From Larus michahellis (Eukaryota; Chordata; Aves; Charadriiformes; Laridae): a stretch of 64,000 bases of DNA. The notes beneath the pieces are model-generated. The model was given only the letters and a program-made list of their open reading frames with translations. It did not search any database and was not told where the DNA came from. The stretch is taken from positions 9,439,556 through 9,503,555 of the forward strand of contig NC_133901.1 of the NCBI RefSeq assembly GCF_964199755.1, given 5' to 3'. Within the stretch, counting starts at the first letter, position 1, and each line of letters starts with the position of its first letter. Positions 38,691 to 50,854 of this stretch are shown here, one piece after another. The position numbers and the translations under genes are program-made.

Positions 38691-39734
38691 TCGATGGTGA
38701 CGGCAGAAAGCAGCAGGATGAGGAGACAGCGCGGTACGAGCAGCTAAAGAGCTCCTCCTGCTGAAACCCCGCCGGGAGATGGGACTCACACCGCACACAG
38801 TGGTAGGTACCATTCTTCCCAAGGAGTGAAACGGGATTTCTTGCTTCAAGGAGGAAATACCATGCTACAGACACCACACACACATGCAGATACCTGTCCA
38901 CGTCCTCACACTCGTCCCCTGTTTTCATCCCATCTTCCCTGATTCGTGTGTGGGAGAACCCTACAAAGAACCACAGCAAGAACCCTACGTAATTACACAA
39001 ACAACAAGCAGCAAGTGGAAACGGAAATAATTTGGAAACAGAATAGACATGGGAATATCTGCCATCACCACCGCACTAGATAGCAGGCACTACAGTTTGA
39101 ACAGACTGACAAAGAAAAAAAAAAAAAACACACAGAAAAATTACACTGGCTATTGGAAAAAGGACGCAGCTGGATGCGGCTCTATAGATCAATCTGCACA
39201 GGAAACAGGGAAAACATTAACGCTGTAAGCTATATCCCAATAAATATAATGCAACTGTGGTCCTAATCTGCTCAATTCAAACGGGATTACAGTGCAGGAT
39301 TATAGGACCACATCAAGCACTCTCAAATATTTTGCCGTCTAAAGATTAGATATTTTAAAGCTTCGGTGCATGAAATGAGCCAGGAAAGGGAGCCAGGAAA
39401 AGCAGCTATGGCAAAGCAATCATTCCCAAATTCCCCTCTCTGTAGAAGCCCCGTGGGGGTATAAACATGACCCCAGAAGAAGGGACAAGGGCTGAAGAGC
39501 AGGACCTGCCTGCTCAGCCCCTGCACATTGACCCGTCTCCTCTTGCACGGCACAAGCACAGCAAAGCAGCCCCGCGGACCGGCCAGACAGCCCAGACAAT
39601 GCCCAGGAGCAGGTGCTGAGAAAGGATTATAAAGGAACTGAACAAAAATACAGTAATGCCGTTCCCAGTATATCATCTCATCTTTCTGCCATCTGCCATT
39701 TAGAAATTTGCTGCGCTAGAGGTTAAACCAACCC

Positions 39735-40260
39735 CTTTGTATTTAACAGCCTTTGATGGCATTGCCTGATCCCTAATAACATTTTGAACATGCTCGTGCT
39801 TTCAGCATCCAGAACATCCCATGACAATGAGATCCCCAATTTCATTACAAGATGCAAGGAAAGCATTTCCCGTGTCTTAAACCTGTTGTCCAGACATTTC
39901 ATTTGCATTCCCCTGGTTTCTGTGTTATGGGAGACAGCGAGTTACTTGCTACAGGCTGTTCCTGATTTTAAACACATCTGCTGTAATCCCTGTCAATCAT
40001 CTCTTTCCTAAGCTAAAAGCCTGTTTAATCGCCCGGTGCAGGGACAATCCCATCACTCAGAGCCCTCTGTTTTCTGCAGCCCAGCTTACTGTATCCCCTT
40101 GAAATGGAATGGCCAGCACAGACTGCAGGATTTGAATTGTCAGCTCCCAGAAATTTATTTTAAAAATTGGTATTTTGCTGTTAACACCCGTTACATTTTC
40201 TAAAACGGTGTTTGCCTTTGTGTCTACCACGAGCTAATGTAACTCAAGGATGGTTCTTCT
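39735..40260 (-). mobile_element. Ancient CR1/L3-like LINE remnant
   Basis: Read on the plus strand it follows the order of the old amniote CR1-type repeat in reverse: ATCCCATGACAATGAGATCC, AATTTCATTACAAGATGCAA, CCCGTGTCTTAAACCTGTTG, GTTTCTGTGTTATGGGAGAC, ATCATCTCTTTCCTAAGCTA, TTGAAATGGAATGGCCAGCA and CATTTTCTAAAACGGTGTTTG. Recognition rests on motif order against a remembered consensus. Divergence is high, fitting an insertion that predates birds. Confidence 0.5.
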
Positions 40261-43200
40261 GCAGGAGCATTTGATCTTTTTGCCCACGCTGGTCAGTGCC
40301 TTCAGTGGTCACCACAAAATCCTGGTGCTCATCAAAAACCTTCTGCTATTTCAGGATTTGATTCCGTGACTCAAGTGCCATAATTGCCTCAGTGAGGTTA
40401 CCAAACTGGAGAGCCTTTCTAGTAAATTTAGCATGTTTGATCTCTAGTAACACTTAGAAAGTAACGATGTAGCTGAAGAGCATCATTCATCCTGGCGCTG
40501 CCCACTGGGTATTTCACAGCAGTGAGTGCTTTTCCTGATGCAGACTTGTACCACCATAAGACACGCACCAAATTAGACATACAAATCCCAGATCTTTTGT
40601 CCGAATTTTCTCCCTAGAGCTCTCTGGTATTTCCTCTTGCTGTATGTAGCCACAGTAAGTATTCTCATTTTTCAGAATTAAGAGATATTGGCTATCTGGT
40701 CACGGCAATATTTTTATTACCAGCATGAGCCACCTCCTCCTCCTCAAACATCAAAAGAGACTGCAAGAGATTTGGGGAAAAAGAAAAAGCTGAATGAGGG
40801 TGGGTTTACCATCAGTTTGACGATTTGCTGGTGCCGTCTCCTCCCCGCAGTCACCGTGCCCACCTTGCTGCACCAGCCGAGTGCTCGCTCTGCGACGGTG
40901 ACATTTCCCATTGCAAGCAGAAAACAAAAGAAAAAGCAGCCCATCCTGCAAAGGGCTACCTGCTGTCCAGTCTTCGTACAAGAGCTTCAGCATGACAATC
41001 CTAAATTTCAAGTTTTTAATTAGCGTAACCAACAAAAGCAACATAAGCTGGGTGGAGCATCCCAGCGCTTTCTCAGGACGCAGGAGCTCCTGCAGCAGAG
41101 CCTCGGGGGCTCGCTCCAAATGAAGTAAGTTTGCTGGGGGCTCGTGTGCTGCAGGAAGAATCCATCCTCCCTGAACAAAACCTCAACTAAATATAAAATA
41201 GATAAAATATGAATAGAAAACTATAGCCCCAGCTCCGAAGGCTGCTGCCTGGGTTAATCCAGCAGCGCCTCGGGAGTCCATGACCTCCATAAATACTTTC
41301 CACATATAACATTTGCCAACAGCATGTTTTGCAAAAGTTGCCTGGGTGCTTTTGCAGACGTATACATCTAACATTTCGCCTCCGGGCTCCCAAACTGCAG
41401 CTGCCCAAGTGCAGAAACGCTATTTTAACCATGCATGAGCAGAATATCGAGAGGTTTTACAGTCACAGCTTCCCAGGCGTGAGGACAGACCTGGCCCACA
41501 TAGTTCAGTCTTTAAGAGCTCAAACCCCAGCACAGTGTGTGTGGAAGGAAGCCGTGCAACAAACACCCTTTTGGATAACCAGACACCAAATTGGCTTTGC
41601 AAATGGCATTTCATCTGAGAGAAATACTACTGTCGTCAGAAACAAACTAAGCTCACGCACTGCTGCACTTTTGGTTATTCAGTAATAGGCTGGACTAAGC
41701 TGTATTTGCTAAAGCAATGAAAGGAAAAAGAACTAATCATCCTATAAATAAACCAGCTTATGAGTATTTAGTTAAGTGTTTCTTGTTAACAATTCATTAC
41801 TTTCCACACATAATTAAATAGCTCTTAATAAAATAGGAGGTTTTTATCGTGCTGTCTTCAGACTAGACCTATGGATATCGGAAGAAATGTCTGGAAGGAA
41901 AAACAAGCCACGCTGGAAAATAAAACATTTAAGTTCACAGTAAGACTAGAAGAGCCTCTGTACTTCTAAAGCTAGAAGAGCAAAAATCTACAGAAAGTAG
42001 CAAGTGAGGACTGCTGGAAAATCCCCCCACCTGCCCTGCAGCAGAGCCCTCCACACAGCCCCCTCTCCTGCAGAAGCCTTCCTTGCGCTGGAGCTGCTAT
42101 AGGTGAAACACAGTATGTTATAGCTGATTCTGACAACTATGAAAAATGCACGTGCTTTAAATGAAGCATATGCTTGAATCCATCAGCTTCAACAGAAATA
42201 AAGTGCACGCTTTATTTAACAATGACTAAAGGCTCTGATGAATGAAGACCGCTCCGCTTTGTAAGCCAAGAAACAGAGGGGCATGAAGCTATGTGCACGG
42301 AGCCCGTGCTAGAGCAGAGTGTGCAACCACAGACCTTGGCGCTGGGTAAAGCCTCTAGTCCAACACCAACTACCCCTGGAGCACAAGACAGTCCCAGAAT
42401 AGCTCATGAATTGCATTTTTCTGTGACTTAAAAACTCAGTCTGACGCAGATTTGGGGATTGGATATCCATGCCTACAGAAGTTTTCTCTACAAAGGAGCC
42501 TCTTTGCAGGTTGTCTCCTCCAGGCTGGGCACACTTTCTGTGTGGCAGCAAGAAGAGATGAACATCGCTGCTGGTTTTGACCACTGCATTTTTGCCTCGG
42601 TAGCACCAGGTTCCTTACCAGGGAGGAGTCTGCACATCAGGGCAGTCCACAGGATAACCTCCTGGGGAGGAAATTTAAGACACCAGATCATAACTGCTTT
42701 ATGGGAACTATGACATTACTTGTGCTTCTCAGCGAGGGCACCGTAAGTGTTAAACTGTGTCTGGAGTGGACCAACACCACAGAAAGTACAGAATTAGCAG
42801 AGAAATAAGATAAATGGGAACTTTCGTGTGCGTACTAACACCAACCATTTCAAACACAACTGCCACGTGGGATTATGATCATCAGAAGGGGAGCAAAAGA
42901 ATTTCTCATTAGAAGGGAGGCAAGTTTCCAGATCCAGAAGACCCAGTTAATCAGAGTATTTTGCTCAGGGACAGCATCACTCCTGCTAACCTAGAGCGAC
43001 ACCAGGGATTACTTCTATCATTGCTCTACTCAGAGCATGACATCCCCGGGATGCCGTTCCATTGCCTTTGGACATTTTCCCTTTTCATCACCTGAACGCT
43101 GTGGGCTCATTTCTCTACTTATTTACATTGTCTTTCAAGGCTGCGTAACCCCAACTTGCTCAAGGACTCCCAGCTGGCGCAGGCGGAGCAGAGGTACAAA

Positions 43201-44207
43201 GCCCTTTGCCATTTCTTCTTATGCTGGCTCCAAAGCACTTTATTCACACACTGAGTCCTCCCCAGACAGTGTCTCCAAACAACAAATTTCCCCAGCCAGC
43301 TGCTCAAGCTGTGAAACAACTGTGCTATTTCCATAAAAATAGTACACGTGTTGTCTTATTTCAATTTTAAGCTGAGACCAGCCATGGTCAAAAGTTAATC
43401 TCTAGGGAAAGCAAACAATTTGAAGAAAATTTTCTTTTATTAGAAGCACAGCTAATGTATCTACTTTCCATAAGGGATGTCATCCTTTTAAATGAATCTC
43501 TTTTGAAACAAAAAACAAAATGACAACCTAAAGACTAAGCACACCGATGTCTTCTTCACCCGTTGTCCCCCAGCCTACAGCCTCTTTCCACACGCTGTCC
43601 CAGCTCCCCGCATGGATGAGGCCCTCTCCCTTGGATGCTCTAACACATAAACCACGTATTTCACAGCCTGAACCCAGCCAGACTATAGTTCTTGGGTTTT
43701 CAGTCCCATTGCTCCAATTTTAGGGCACAGCAGGGACAGACATTACATCAAACTACCAGCCACAGTCAGAACAACTCTATTCTCCGTGTTTTCTGTTTCA
43801 CTGTTCAGCCATTATCCTTTTAATGCATGTAAATACATGAGTTTTCATTGAAACATTGGAAAGAGTAAATATTTCCACCTGAATTTGAAAGCGGCAGTTC
43901 AGTAGACGGACACAAACAACTAATGTTAGAAGAGAAAAATCAAATTCAGTTTTAAGAGAGTAGGTCACATGCATTTAGCTTTGCTCAAAGTTGTGCTAAT
44001 TCTTACAATGCTCAGAAAACTTAGAGGAGAAAAGCTACTAAAGCAGACAACGTCTTCAGATGCTGTAAGCCTGCCTGAAGGTGCACATGGACACCACAGA
44101 CTGACCATTGTGTCAGATGGTTGCTCGGTCAGGTTTCCTGTAGTTCTAGCTGTTTGCTGATGAACAGACAGCCACCAAGTAGCCCAGCAAGGGACATGCA
44201 GTAGTAC

Positions 44208-44449
44208 CTGTACTTCATTCCCGTCTTGGCTCGGACGGTCTCTTGCAGCGACAGCCCATGCAGGTGCAGGAACTTCTCCAGCTGCTTCAGCTCGGCAGCT
44301 GGGCTCAGCTTCCCCGGCCAGCCCACGGCGGGAGGGCTGGCTCTGGGAACCACGCTTTGCTTTTTACCTTTCAGGAGCACTTCGCTCGGCTTCTGCAGGC
44401 TTGGCTTGTGGAGTGGGATATCCGCGCAGGCGGGCTTGTACAAATGCAT
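44208..44449 (-). CDS. KCNAB1: KCNAB1 alternative first coding exon, Kvbeta1.2 N-terminus
   Basis: Encodes the N-terminus of the Kvbeta1.2 form of the same channel subunit. It reads 80 codons plus two bases: MHLYKPACADI at the start, a Lys/Pro-rich middle, then EKFLHLHGLSLQET and the end KTGMKYR. Cys8 is conserved. The ATG at 44449 sits in an ideal ACC-ATG context. The exon ends ...AAGTACAG|GTACTA, giving the same phase as the Kvbeta1.1 and 1.3 exons, so all three can splice to one acceptor. It lies 3.2 kb downstream of the Kvbeta1.3 exon and 18.7 kb upstream of the Kvbeta1.1 exon. Reading frame remains open upstream for 25 codons, but only to a GTG, so the ATG is preferred. With the usual core the protein would be 408 residues, the known length of mammalian Kvbeta1.2. 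Confidence 0.93.
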
Positions 44450-47400
44450 GGTCCAACACACGGAGCTGCAGAGACTTTCAATGCCCAGTAGATACTGGAG
44501 TGTAGGGTCCTCAAGAGCTTCCACGCTACAGTCTGCTGAGAGGAGAGCCCGGTGCCATCATGCTCCCACCAGTACAAGAAGGCATGGTCTGGGTTGTGTT
44601 GCCCAAGACGATCACAGGATTATGGAGCAATATTCTTCTCCCAGCCATTCTCTATATTATTGCAACCGGCTCATTTTTATTGATGCCCAGGATGGATTCT
44701 GGCCAAGATCAGCAATCTCGTTCATCTGCTGAAACCTATCATGGTCAAGTACTGCAAGGGATAAGGACTGCCAGTGGGAATACAGCACTGACCCTGTTTC
44801 CCAGGTCTTATATTTGGATAATGAGAAATATTTGTTTGGGATTCAGTCCAAGGCCAATAAATGTAAAACAAATATTCTCACAGGGTTTATTTCAGGCCTT
44901 GGCCTGGGCAGATGAATGCTGCAAGCATCTCTTATGCAAGTCATTAAAACATTTTGTTTTCTCATAGTTCATTGTGAACTCTCATAACTCAGGTTCCAGG
45001 GTCTGTAAACTTCCCCAGTATCTGCAGCCTCCTGGGGCTTCAACAATTAATTAGAAAACAAAGGCTATGGAGCAGCCAAACACCAAGAAGGAAAAAAAAA
45101 AACAAAAAACTAAAACCAAACAGACAAAGGAAATACTCGAGAAAGCAACAAGCTACAGGCATCGGAGCTGGGGCAGGGAACGAGCACCAGCTTTTGGGAG
45201 GCTGTGTGCTCCTGCAGGAGCCCAGGCATGGATGGAGAGGGGCCGTGGGACGGGAGCTGGCAAAGCGCCTGAGATGCCACCAGTTCCACAGAACTGGTTG
45301 CTTCTCAGCACAGGGCAGGAGGTGTATAAATACAGGTATATAAATAAAAAAGTAAATGTTCTGAACCAACAACCAGTTATTTCACCTCTGCTAAATAGCA
45401 AATAAAGTTTCTCGTTCTCAGGGTCTTCATCCCTGAGGAGTGATGGGAGAAACTGCACAGGTTTCACGGCATCACCAAATCCAGCGCCCAAGGTCATCCA
45501 GCACCCCCCGGTCAAGATAATATCCCAGAGGACCACAGTAACCTATTCTGGCTAACATCAGCTCAGAGCAAACAAATCGTGACAATGTCTGATACACACC
45601 ATGGAGGCAGATTCCTGAGACTCTTCTATTTTAAAAACTCAAGCCATTTCCTGACTGTCATTTCAATCCCAAATACATAGGAAAAACAAGTTAAATAATC
45701 AAGTGATGGATATATCATGAACTCAACTAATCCTTAAATCTTTCAAAGCAGATAAACAAGGACTGATCCCAAACCCAGAACATATTTTAAAAGATTATAA
45801 TTCAATGTCACAGAGGGGAGTTTGGCATGGACATTTGGATTACCCAGTTATTCTTTCTCTGCTACTGTTGTGTCAAGGCCCTGAGGGCACTAATGGACCT
45901 CGATGTCCCAGGCTGGGCAGTGGGAGGGGTCCTGCCATGCCGCCCCAGGCCCCCCCAGCCCAGTGGTACCCGGACACACTGCTACCCGAAAATGGGGGAT
46001 CCTGTTCTCATGGTGCTGACTGAGCTGAACCACCAATGGTGGGGTGCAGGTGACACTTTCAAGCTCTGCTTTTCGCAACACAAGTACACTCAATGGAGGA
46101 AAAGGCGCTGTTTGACTGCAGCCATGCCTGCCTCATAGGAGCTGTGTTTGTCCCCCCCCAGCAGCGTACCACCGGCGGCTGTAGCTGTGATCTCTCCTGC
46201 AGCTGCCCTGCAGCAGGCGTGGACAGGTCTGCAGCAACACGCTTTACCTGAGCACGGTTCATCCAGCTGGGAGTCCCGACTTCTCCCTTTATTGCGCTCG
46301 GTGTCTCCTAAAATAAATCCCTCTTTTGTTTTACCTCCTGGCAGATCCGGCTCTCTCCTCATCTATAGCACAAGGTGAACCAATAGCAAAGAAATATTTC
46401 CACAAGCTCTTCTGAATTTTTTAGACATAAGAGTTTCACTGGTTTGAAGTTTTAGAGGCTTGTATAGATCAGCGTCATTAAAAACTTAGTTTTCCCAAAA
46501 GCTACTCCCCAGTGCTTTGCCTTTATAGTGCCCTTCAACACCACAGGTACCTGACCAGGGGCTGGTGTGGCCGGTGAGCGCTGTGCCTGAGAAACTGCTC
46601 AGTCTTAGTCTGCACACCCACTCACATTCCCTTCATTGGGCTTGTTAGACACTTCTGCATGGAATAACCGCTTTCTCCACCTCTCATAGTTTTACCTTGT
46701 TTTCCTTTCAGTCACCCTGTTTCTACTTTTTATTCTAATGACATTTTTATTAAGTTTTAACGCCAGCGCATCTGTAAGATCTCGGTTTGCGCCAGGCACT
46801 TCAGGCATCCCCCCTCTGTCTGGGACTAGGGAAGATCTCACCCGACTTCTCAGCTGAAACCCCCACATTTGTGCATTGCTGGGCAAAATGCTGAAACCCC
46901 CTTTGTCAGCAGCCCTGTCCCTTGAGGTGAGTGAAACCCACGTCCTGCCTCCACCAGTCTCCGAAACTGCCCTGAGCGAGCATGGCCGTCCTGTCCCTGT
47001 GATGCTGCTGTTTGGGGGCGGCTGAGCTGAGACCACAGCGCCGGGCAATTCCTATTTAGGTTCCTATTTCATTAAGGGTCTTACTCGGCGCAGGAGATTA
47101 GAGTGTCACACATCTAATTTCCACTAATATCAAGATCCCCTTACATTGTTTTTAAAGGAGCAAGATCAGATTCTGGAGGCTGTGACATTTAAGATGGATG
47201 GAATTAGAAATTCAGCAGTTGTGGGTTTTCCCTCCCGAGTGGCTTGTTCACCGTGTCCGGGGAGGGAAGGGGGAGACGGGGCCAGCAGCATCCAGCAAAG
47301 GATTTCCTGCCCTTTTCTCCCCTCACCCACCCGGTCCCTGCACAACAGCAGCAACTTCTCAACAAAATTCAAACGAAAGCACAGCACCTGGATGAAACAG

Positions 47401-47658
47401 CTGGTGGGAAGTAAGGCTGAATAGCAACAGGCAGTTTGTGTCAAAGAAGCTACAGAAACTAAGAAACGAGTTGGCAGAATTTTCAGCTCTGTAACTCACA
47501 TCCATGGCAGCGAATAATCAGAAAAAAACCCAAAAACTGAATAATTAGAAAAGTTAACTTGTAAAGCCAAAAAGCTTTCTATTATTATTAGTAGTAGTGT
47601 TATAGTAGTATTATTGTTATAGTGCAAATTGCTACTGCCTCAACAGTGGGGTACGTAC
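44450..47658 (-). other. KCNAB1: KCNAB1 intron between the Kvbeta1.3 and Kvbeta1.2 first exons
   Basis: Intronic for Kvbeta1.3. The part next to 44450 presumably carries the Kvbeta1.2 5' UTR and promoter, but it is not CpG-rich and no promoter element stands out. Apart from the trinucleotide repeat at 47580 and an A-rich stretch near 45090-45120 nothing was recognised. Confidence 0.7.
47580..47622 (+). repeat. TAT/TAG trinucleotide-like microsatellite
   Basis: TATTATTATTAGTAGTAGTG and a similar second half. It lies about 40 bp inside the intron after the Kvbeta1.3 donor site. Confidence 0.8.
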
Positions 47659-47930
47659 CTGTGGGGCATGCCGGTGGTGTAGGCGATGGTGTACTCGTGG
47701 GAGAGCTCGCAGACCCGCAGGTACCAGTTCATCTCCAGCTCCCGCAGCAGAGCCAGCCGCCGGGCACGCTGCTGCGGCTGCCCGCCCCGGCCCCGGCCCT
47801 CCTTCACGCTTTCCGAGGAGCTCTTCAGCGCTCGCTCCCTGCTCCCCAGGGAAAGCACCGACTGCTTCCTCAGCTTCAGCGCTTCCTCGGCATTTTTATT
47901 CCCCATGGTCCCCGTGCGTGCTGCCAGCAT
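47659..47930 (-). CDS. KCNAB1: KCNAB1 alternative first coding exon, Kvbeta1.3 N-terminus
   Basis: Encodes the N-terminal segment of the Kvbeta1.3 form of the voltage-gated K+ channel beta-1 subunit, a cytoplasmic protein that docks on Kv1 alpha subunits and causes fast N-type inactivation. The exon reads 90 codons plus two bases. It starts MLAARTG, the known Kvbeta1.3 inactivation peptide; Arg5 and Thr6, reported to enter the channel pore, are present. A Ser/Gly/Arg-rich linker follows (about residues 37-55), then the conserved block ARRLALLRELEMNWYLRVC and the end TTGMPHR. The ATG at 47930 has A at -3. The exon closes ...CCCCACAG|GTACGT, a strong donor, leaving the Arg codon split after two bases, exactly as in the other two first exons. 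With the usual core of about 327 residues, the full protein would be about 418 residues. The linker differs most from the human protein as I remember it; the ends are well conserved. Confidence 0.95.
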
Positions 47931-48560
47931 TTTGCCTCCTGCCTCGGTGCAAAGGCAGCACCCCCGGCACTAAGTCGCTGCCCTCAAATCATGTAAACTG
48001 ATTTTCAGCACGCACTTTCCTCCCTCCTATAACCTTATGCCGGCCACAAAGCTGTAATTAGATATGTGTCTGCAGAGCTTAACCAGAAAGAAGAGCTGCA
48101 ACCTTCTCATGGAAACATCTATAGCAGCTTCCCGCTTGCCAGCGGGCTTCGTTTTGCAATGAATAAAGAGGGCAGTTCTTAAAAAACAACATATAACCAC
48201 GTGCAAAGCAGAGCACCTAAACTGGACTTGCACAAAACAAGGTATGTAGATGGATAGTAGTGGGGAAAAAAAAGTCCAGCTCTCTAAAGCTGTGAAGGTC
48301 GTCAGGCTCCAACCAGCGGAGGTGAACTCACAAGTGTGCTCCCCTCGATGGCAAACCCGCAGCCACGTGGGCTCATCCGAGCAAATTGCAGCACGGCTCC
48401 TGCCGGATGCGGCCTCGGAGCATCGGCGTCCTCACCTCCCCGGCTGTGTCAGAGCTGAGCCGGCCGCTCCATCCCTCCTCCTCCTCCCACCTGCAGTGCT
48501 CCAGCTCCTCGGATCGCCCCGTCCGGCAGGAACTTCCATTCTCCAAAGGATTTGTAGAAA
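47931..48560 (-). promoter_or_regulatory. KCNAB1: Probable promoter and 5' UTR region of Kvbeta1.3
   Basis: Upstream of the Kvbeta1.3 ATG. The exon itself and a block at about 48340-48540 are GC- and CpG-rich, separated by an AT-richer section at 47990-48250. The function is inferred from position only. Confidence 0.35.
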
Positions 48561-48937
48561 TTCAGGGATTCGATCACCCTTAAGATGAGAACAAAGTTAA
48601 GACTTTTCCCAATTCGTTTGCTTGTTGAGCGAACAGTGTTTCAGGCAAGTATATGAAAGGAGCAGATACTAGAATTGAACTAATTCCCCTCTCTGATTTG
48701 AAATGTAAAAGCTGATACGGAGATTACAGCACTAATCACAGCAGCCACTTTAGAAGCACAAATATATCCATGTTTGGAGAGAGAGGCAGGCAAAGAGGAA
48801 GAAAAGCCCTCTAAAGACAAGCAGGATTTTAAAGCTATTGCATTGAAAAGAAGAGTAATTGCCCATCCATGCCCTGTGCAGAGGATGCGTGTGGCTCCAA
48901 GGGAAAGCAGTTGCAGAGGGATGGGGCTGGGTGAAGA

Positions 48938-49290
48938 GCTTCATGGAATCAGGGAAAAGGGATCTCTGGAGGTCTCTGGCCCAGTCTCCCACCCACAGCA
49001 GGTCTGTCACCAGCCCTAGACGAGTTTTCCCCCCCCAAGCCTTGCAGACCCCTAAGGCTGGAGACTCCCCCAGCCCTCCGGGCAGCCTCTGCCCACGCTG
49101 CACCACCCGCTGCTGAAAAATCTCTTCCCAAGGTCCATCCTGTAGCTCCCAAGCTCCAAAGCTGTGGCTGGTGTTCCCTGCCTGACCACCTGCCGTTCCC
49201 CAGGAGAGTTTGGATCCAGCACCTTCCTCCCTCCTCTCCAGACACTCCCAGAACGCTGCTGGGTCCCCTCTTGGCCGGGACCAGCCCATC
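48938..49290 (-). mobile_element. Old CR1 LINE remnant, antisense to the plus strand
   Basis: Read on the plus strand it shows the reverse complement of a CR1 3' end: CATGGAATCAGGG, GGATCTCTGGAGGTCTCTGG, GGCTGGAGACTCCCCCAGCC, GGGCAGCCTCTGCCCACGCT, AAAAATCTCTTCCCAAGGTC and GAGAGTTTGGATCCAGCACC. Several indels and substitutions show it is older than the plus-strand copies. Boundaries are approximate. Confidence 0.65.
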
Positions 49291-49706
49291 TCTCACCACC
49301 CCTCCTGGGTCTGGGTCCCCATCTTTTTTTACTGTGCTGCAGTAAAAACAAAATTGCTTTTTAGGTGCTTTTTAAGAAAGCAGTTCCATTCCCTTTTGGA
49401 AGATAGTGGCATAAAACTTACCTTCCATGGAAACTGGTGTTATCCAGCCCATTCAGCAGAGGTGGCAGTAAAACGTTCTCTGGAAATTTTGCAAAACTCT
49501 AGAAAACTGACTCAAAATTTGAGCTGTGAAGAAATTCTTGTTCTGTGCCTGTTCTAAAACATTACCTCATTTGTCATTAAGCTTTCTAGCACTTCCCAAA
49601 AAGGAAAAGGTTTTCAGCAACCCCAGAAGCCTTTAAATCAACCCTGAGCAGCTGAAGTAATAAATACTTCTTTTACAGAGATATAATTTTCAAGGCTTAT
49701 GAGATT

Positions 49707-49777
49707 CTTCTAAGTTTTTTTCTTTGAAGATCTTCTTCTAAGATTATTCTTAGAAGAAAAAACTTCTAAGTTTTTTC
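49707..49777 (+). repeat. Hairpin with flanking direct repeats
   Basis: An 11-bp perfect inverted repeat (TTCTTCTAAGA at 49733-49743 and TCTTAGAAGAA at 49748-49758, loop TTAT) lies between two copies of CTTCTAAGTTTTTT (from 49707 and 49763). Origin unclear; possibly slipped-strand duplication. Confidence 0.85.
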
Positions 49778-50854
49778 CCTTAGAAATTGGCGAACAAAAG
49801 CAAAATACAGTACTTAAACTGTTGTGTAAAAGGCATATTATGCTTACTCAGCCTTCCGTGTTTATCATTTCCTTAACCACAGAAACACCCTGTTGCTCCC
49901 AAAGACCTTAAAAGGTATCAGTCACCTTAAAAGTAAACTAAATTAAAAGCAGATGCTGACAATTTGTTCCTCTCTAAATGGAGCATTGTTGGTCATACAG
50001 CAGGGTACTGTGAGGGGAGATGTTCCCGTAATGTCCCATTTAGGTAGGTAACGCTATCGGATATTGTCTCTTGGATGATTATATATTCTGGCAGGTAAAG
50101 AGACCCTGGCTCACCTTATAAAAAATGCAGAAAGATTGCTTTCCTGAAAGCAAAGCTAGTCAGCTGGCTTTAAATATTGATACCGCATTTCTGCAGCTGT
50201 ATCGAAACGTGGGGCTGCCTCAGCAGCTCACTGAGCGAGGTGACCCTGCCGAGCCGGAGCAGCACCGATGTCCGGCCTGGATCTCTGGGGGCATCTCCCA
50301 GCAGGGATGAACCCTCTGCCCCACCAGCATCTCCCCCAGCACCACAAATCCTCTGCCACTTGGGTGCCAACAGACCAACATCCCACTCATGAACGTTGCT
50401 AGACCAAGACGAGTCAGCCCTTGTATTATTTCCCAGATGAGGGCTGGTGATTAATCGCTAACCAGCTTTCCATGAGCTCCCCTCCCACAAAGAGAGGAGA
50501 AGCAATGCTGGGGGGATGTCTCACCCCGCACCCACCATGGGGGAGGGTGGCCGGAACGGCAGGGTATGGGACCAGGGGATAGTGCCCTGGCCCGTGAAAC
50601 CTTAACCTGATCCCTGCTCAGGGCCAGGGGCACCGCCTTCCCTTTGTATTGCTTTTTCTAGGCAAGTTAAAGTTATGGGTTAAGTAATTATTGTAATTGG
50701 TAATAGAGTAGTTGGTAAAGTTATTGGTTAAAGTAATAAGCCATTCTTATTACAATTATATATTTTTAAGTTATTTATACACTGTATATATTTATAAAAA
50801 CATGTTCATGAGCTCTGTCCTTGCAACTTATTACAAGTTATAACTTATTATAAG

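Larger units (their letters stand above)
25502..44207 (-). other. KCNAB1: KCNAB1 intron between the Kvbeta1.2 and Kvbeta1.1 first exons
   Basis: Intronic for the Kvbeta1.2 and 1.3 transcripts; its lower end also serves as promoter DNA for Kvbeta1.1. Besides the repeats and CpG-rich block listed separately it holds GC-rich sequence at 26300-27320, where long frames on the minus strand are not credible genes. AT-rich, even-textured stretches at about 29155-29420 and 32240-32440 could be conserved regulatory DNA. No exon was recognised. Confidence 0.75.

Noticed and set aside
39723-39908. A 61-residue minus-strand frame that looks protein-like
   Set aside because: It coincides with the ancient CR1/L3-like remnant and has no resemblance to a host protein.
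44450-44524. A 25-codon in-frame extension upstream of the Kvbeta1.2 start
   Set aside because: The upstream start would be a GTG. The ATG at 44449 has an ideal context and gives the known Kvbeta1.2 N-terminus MHLYKPAC.
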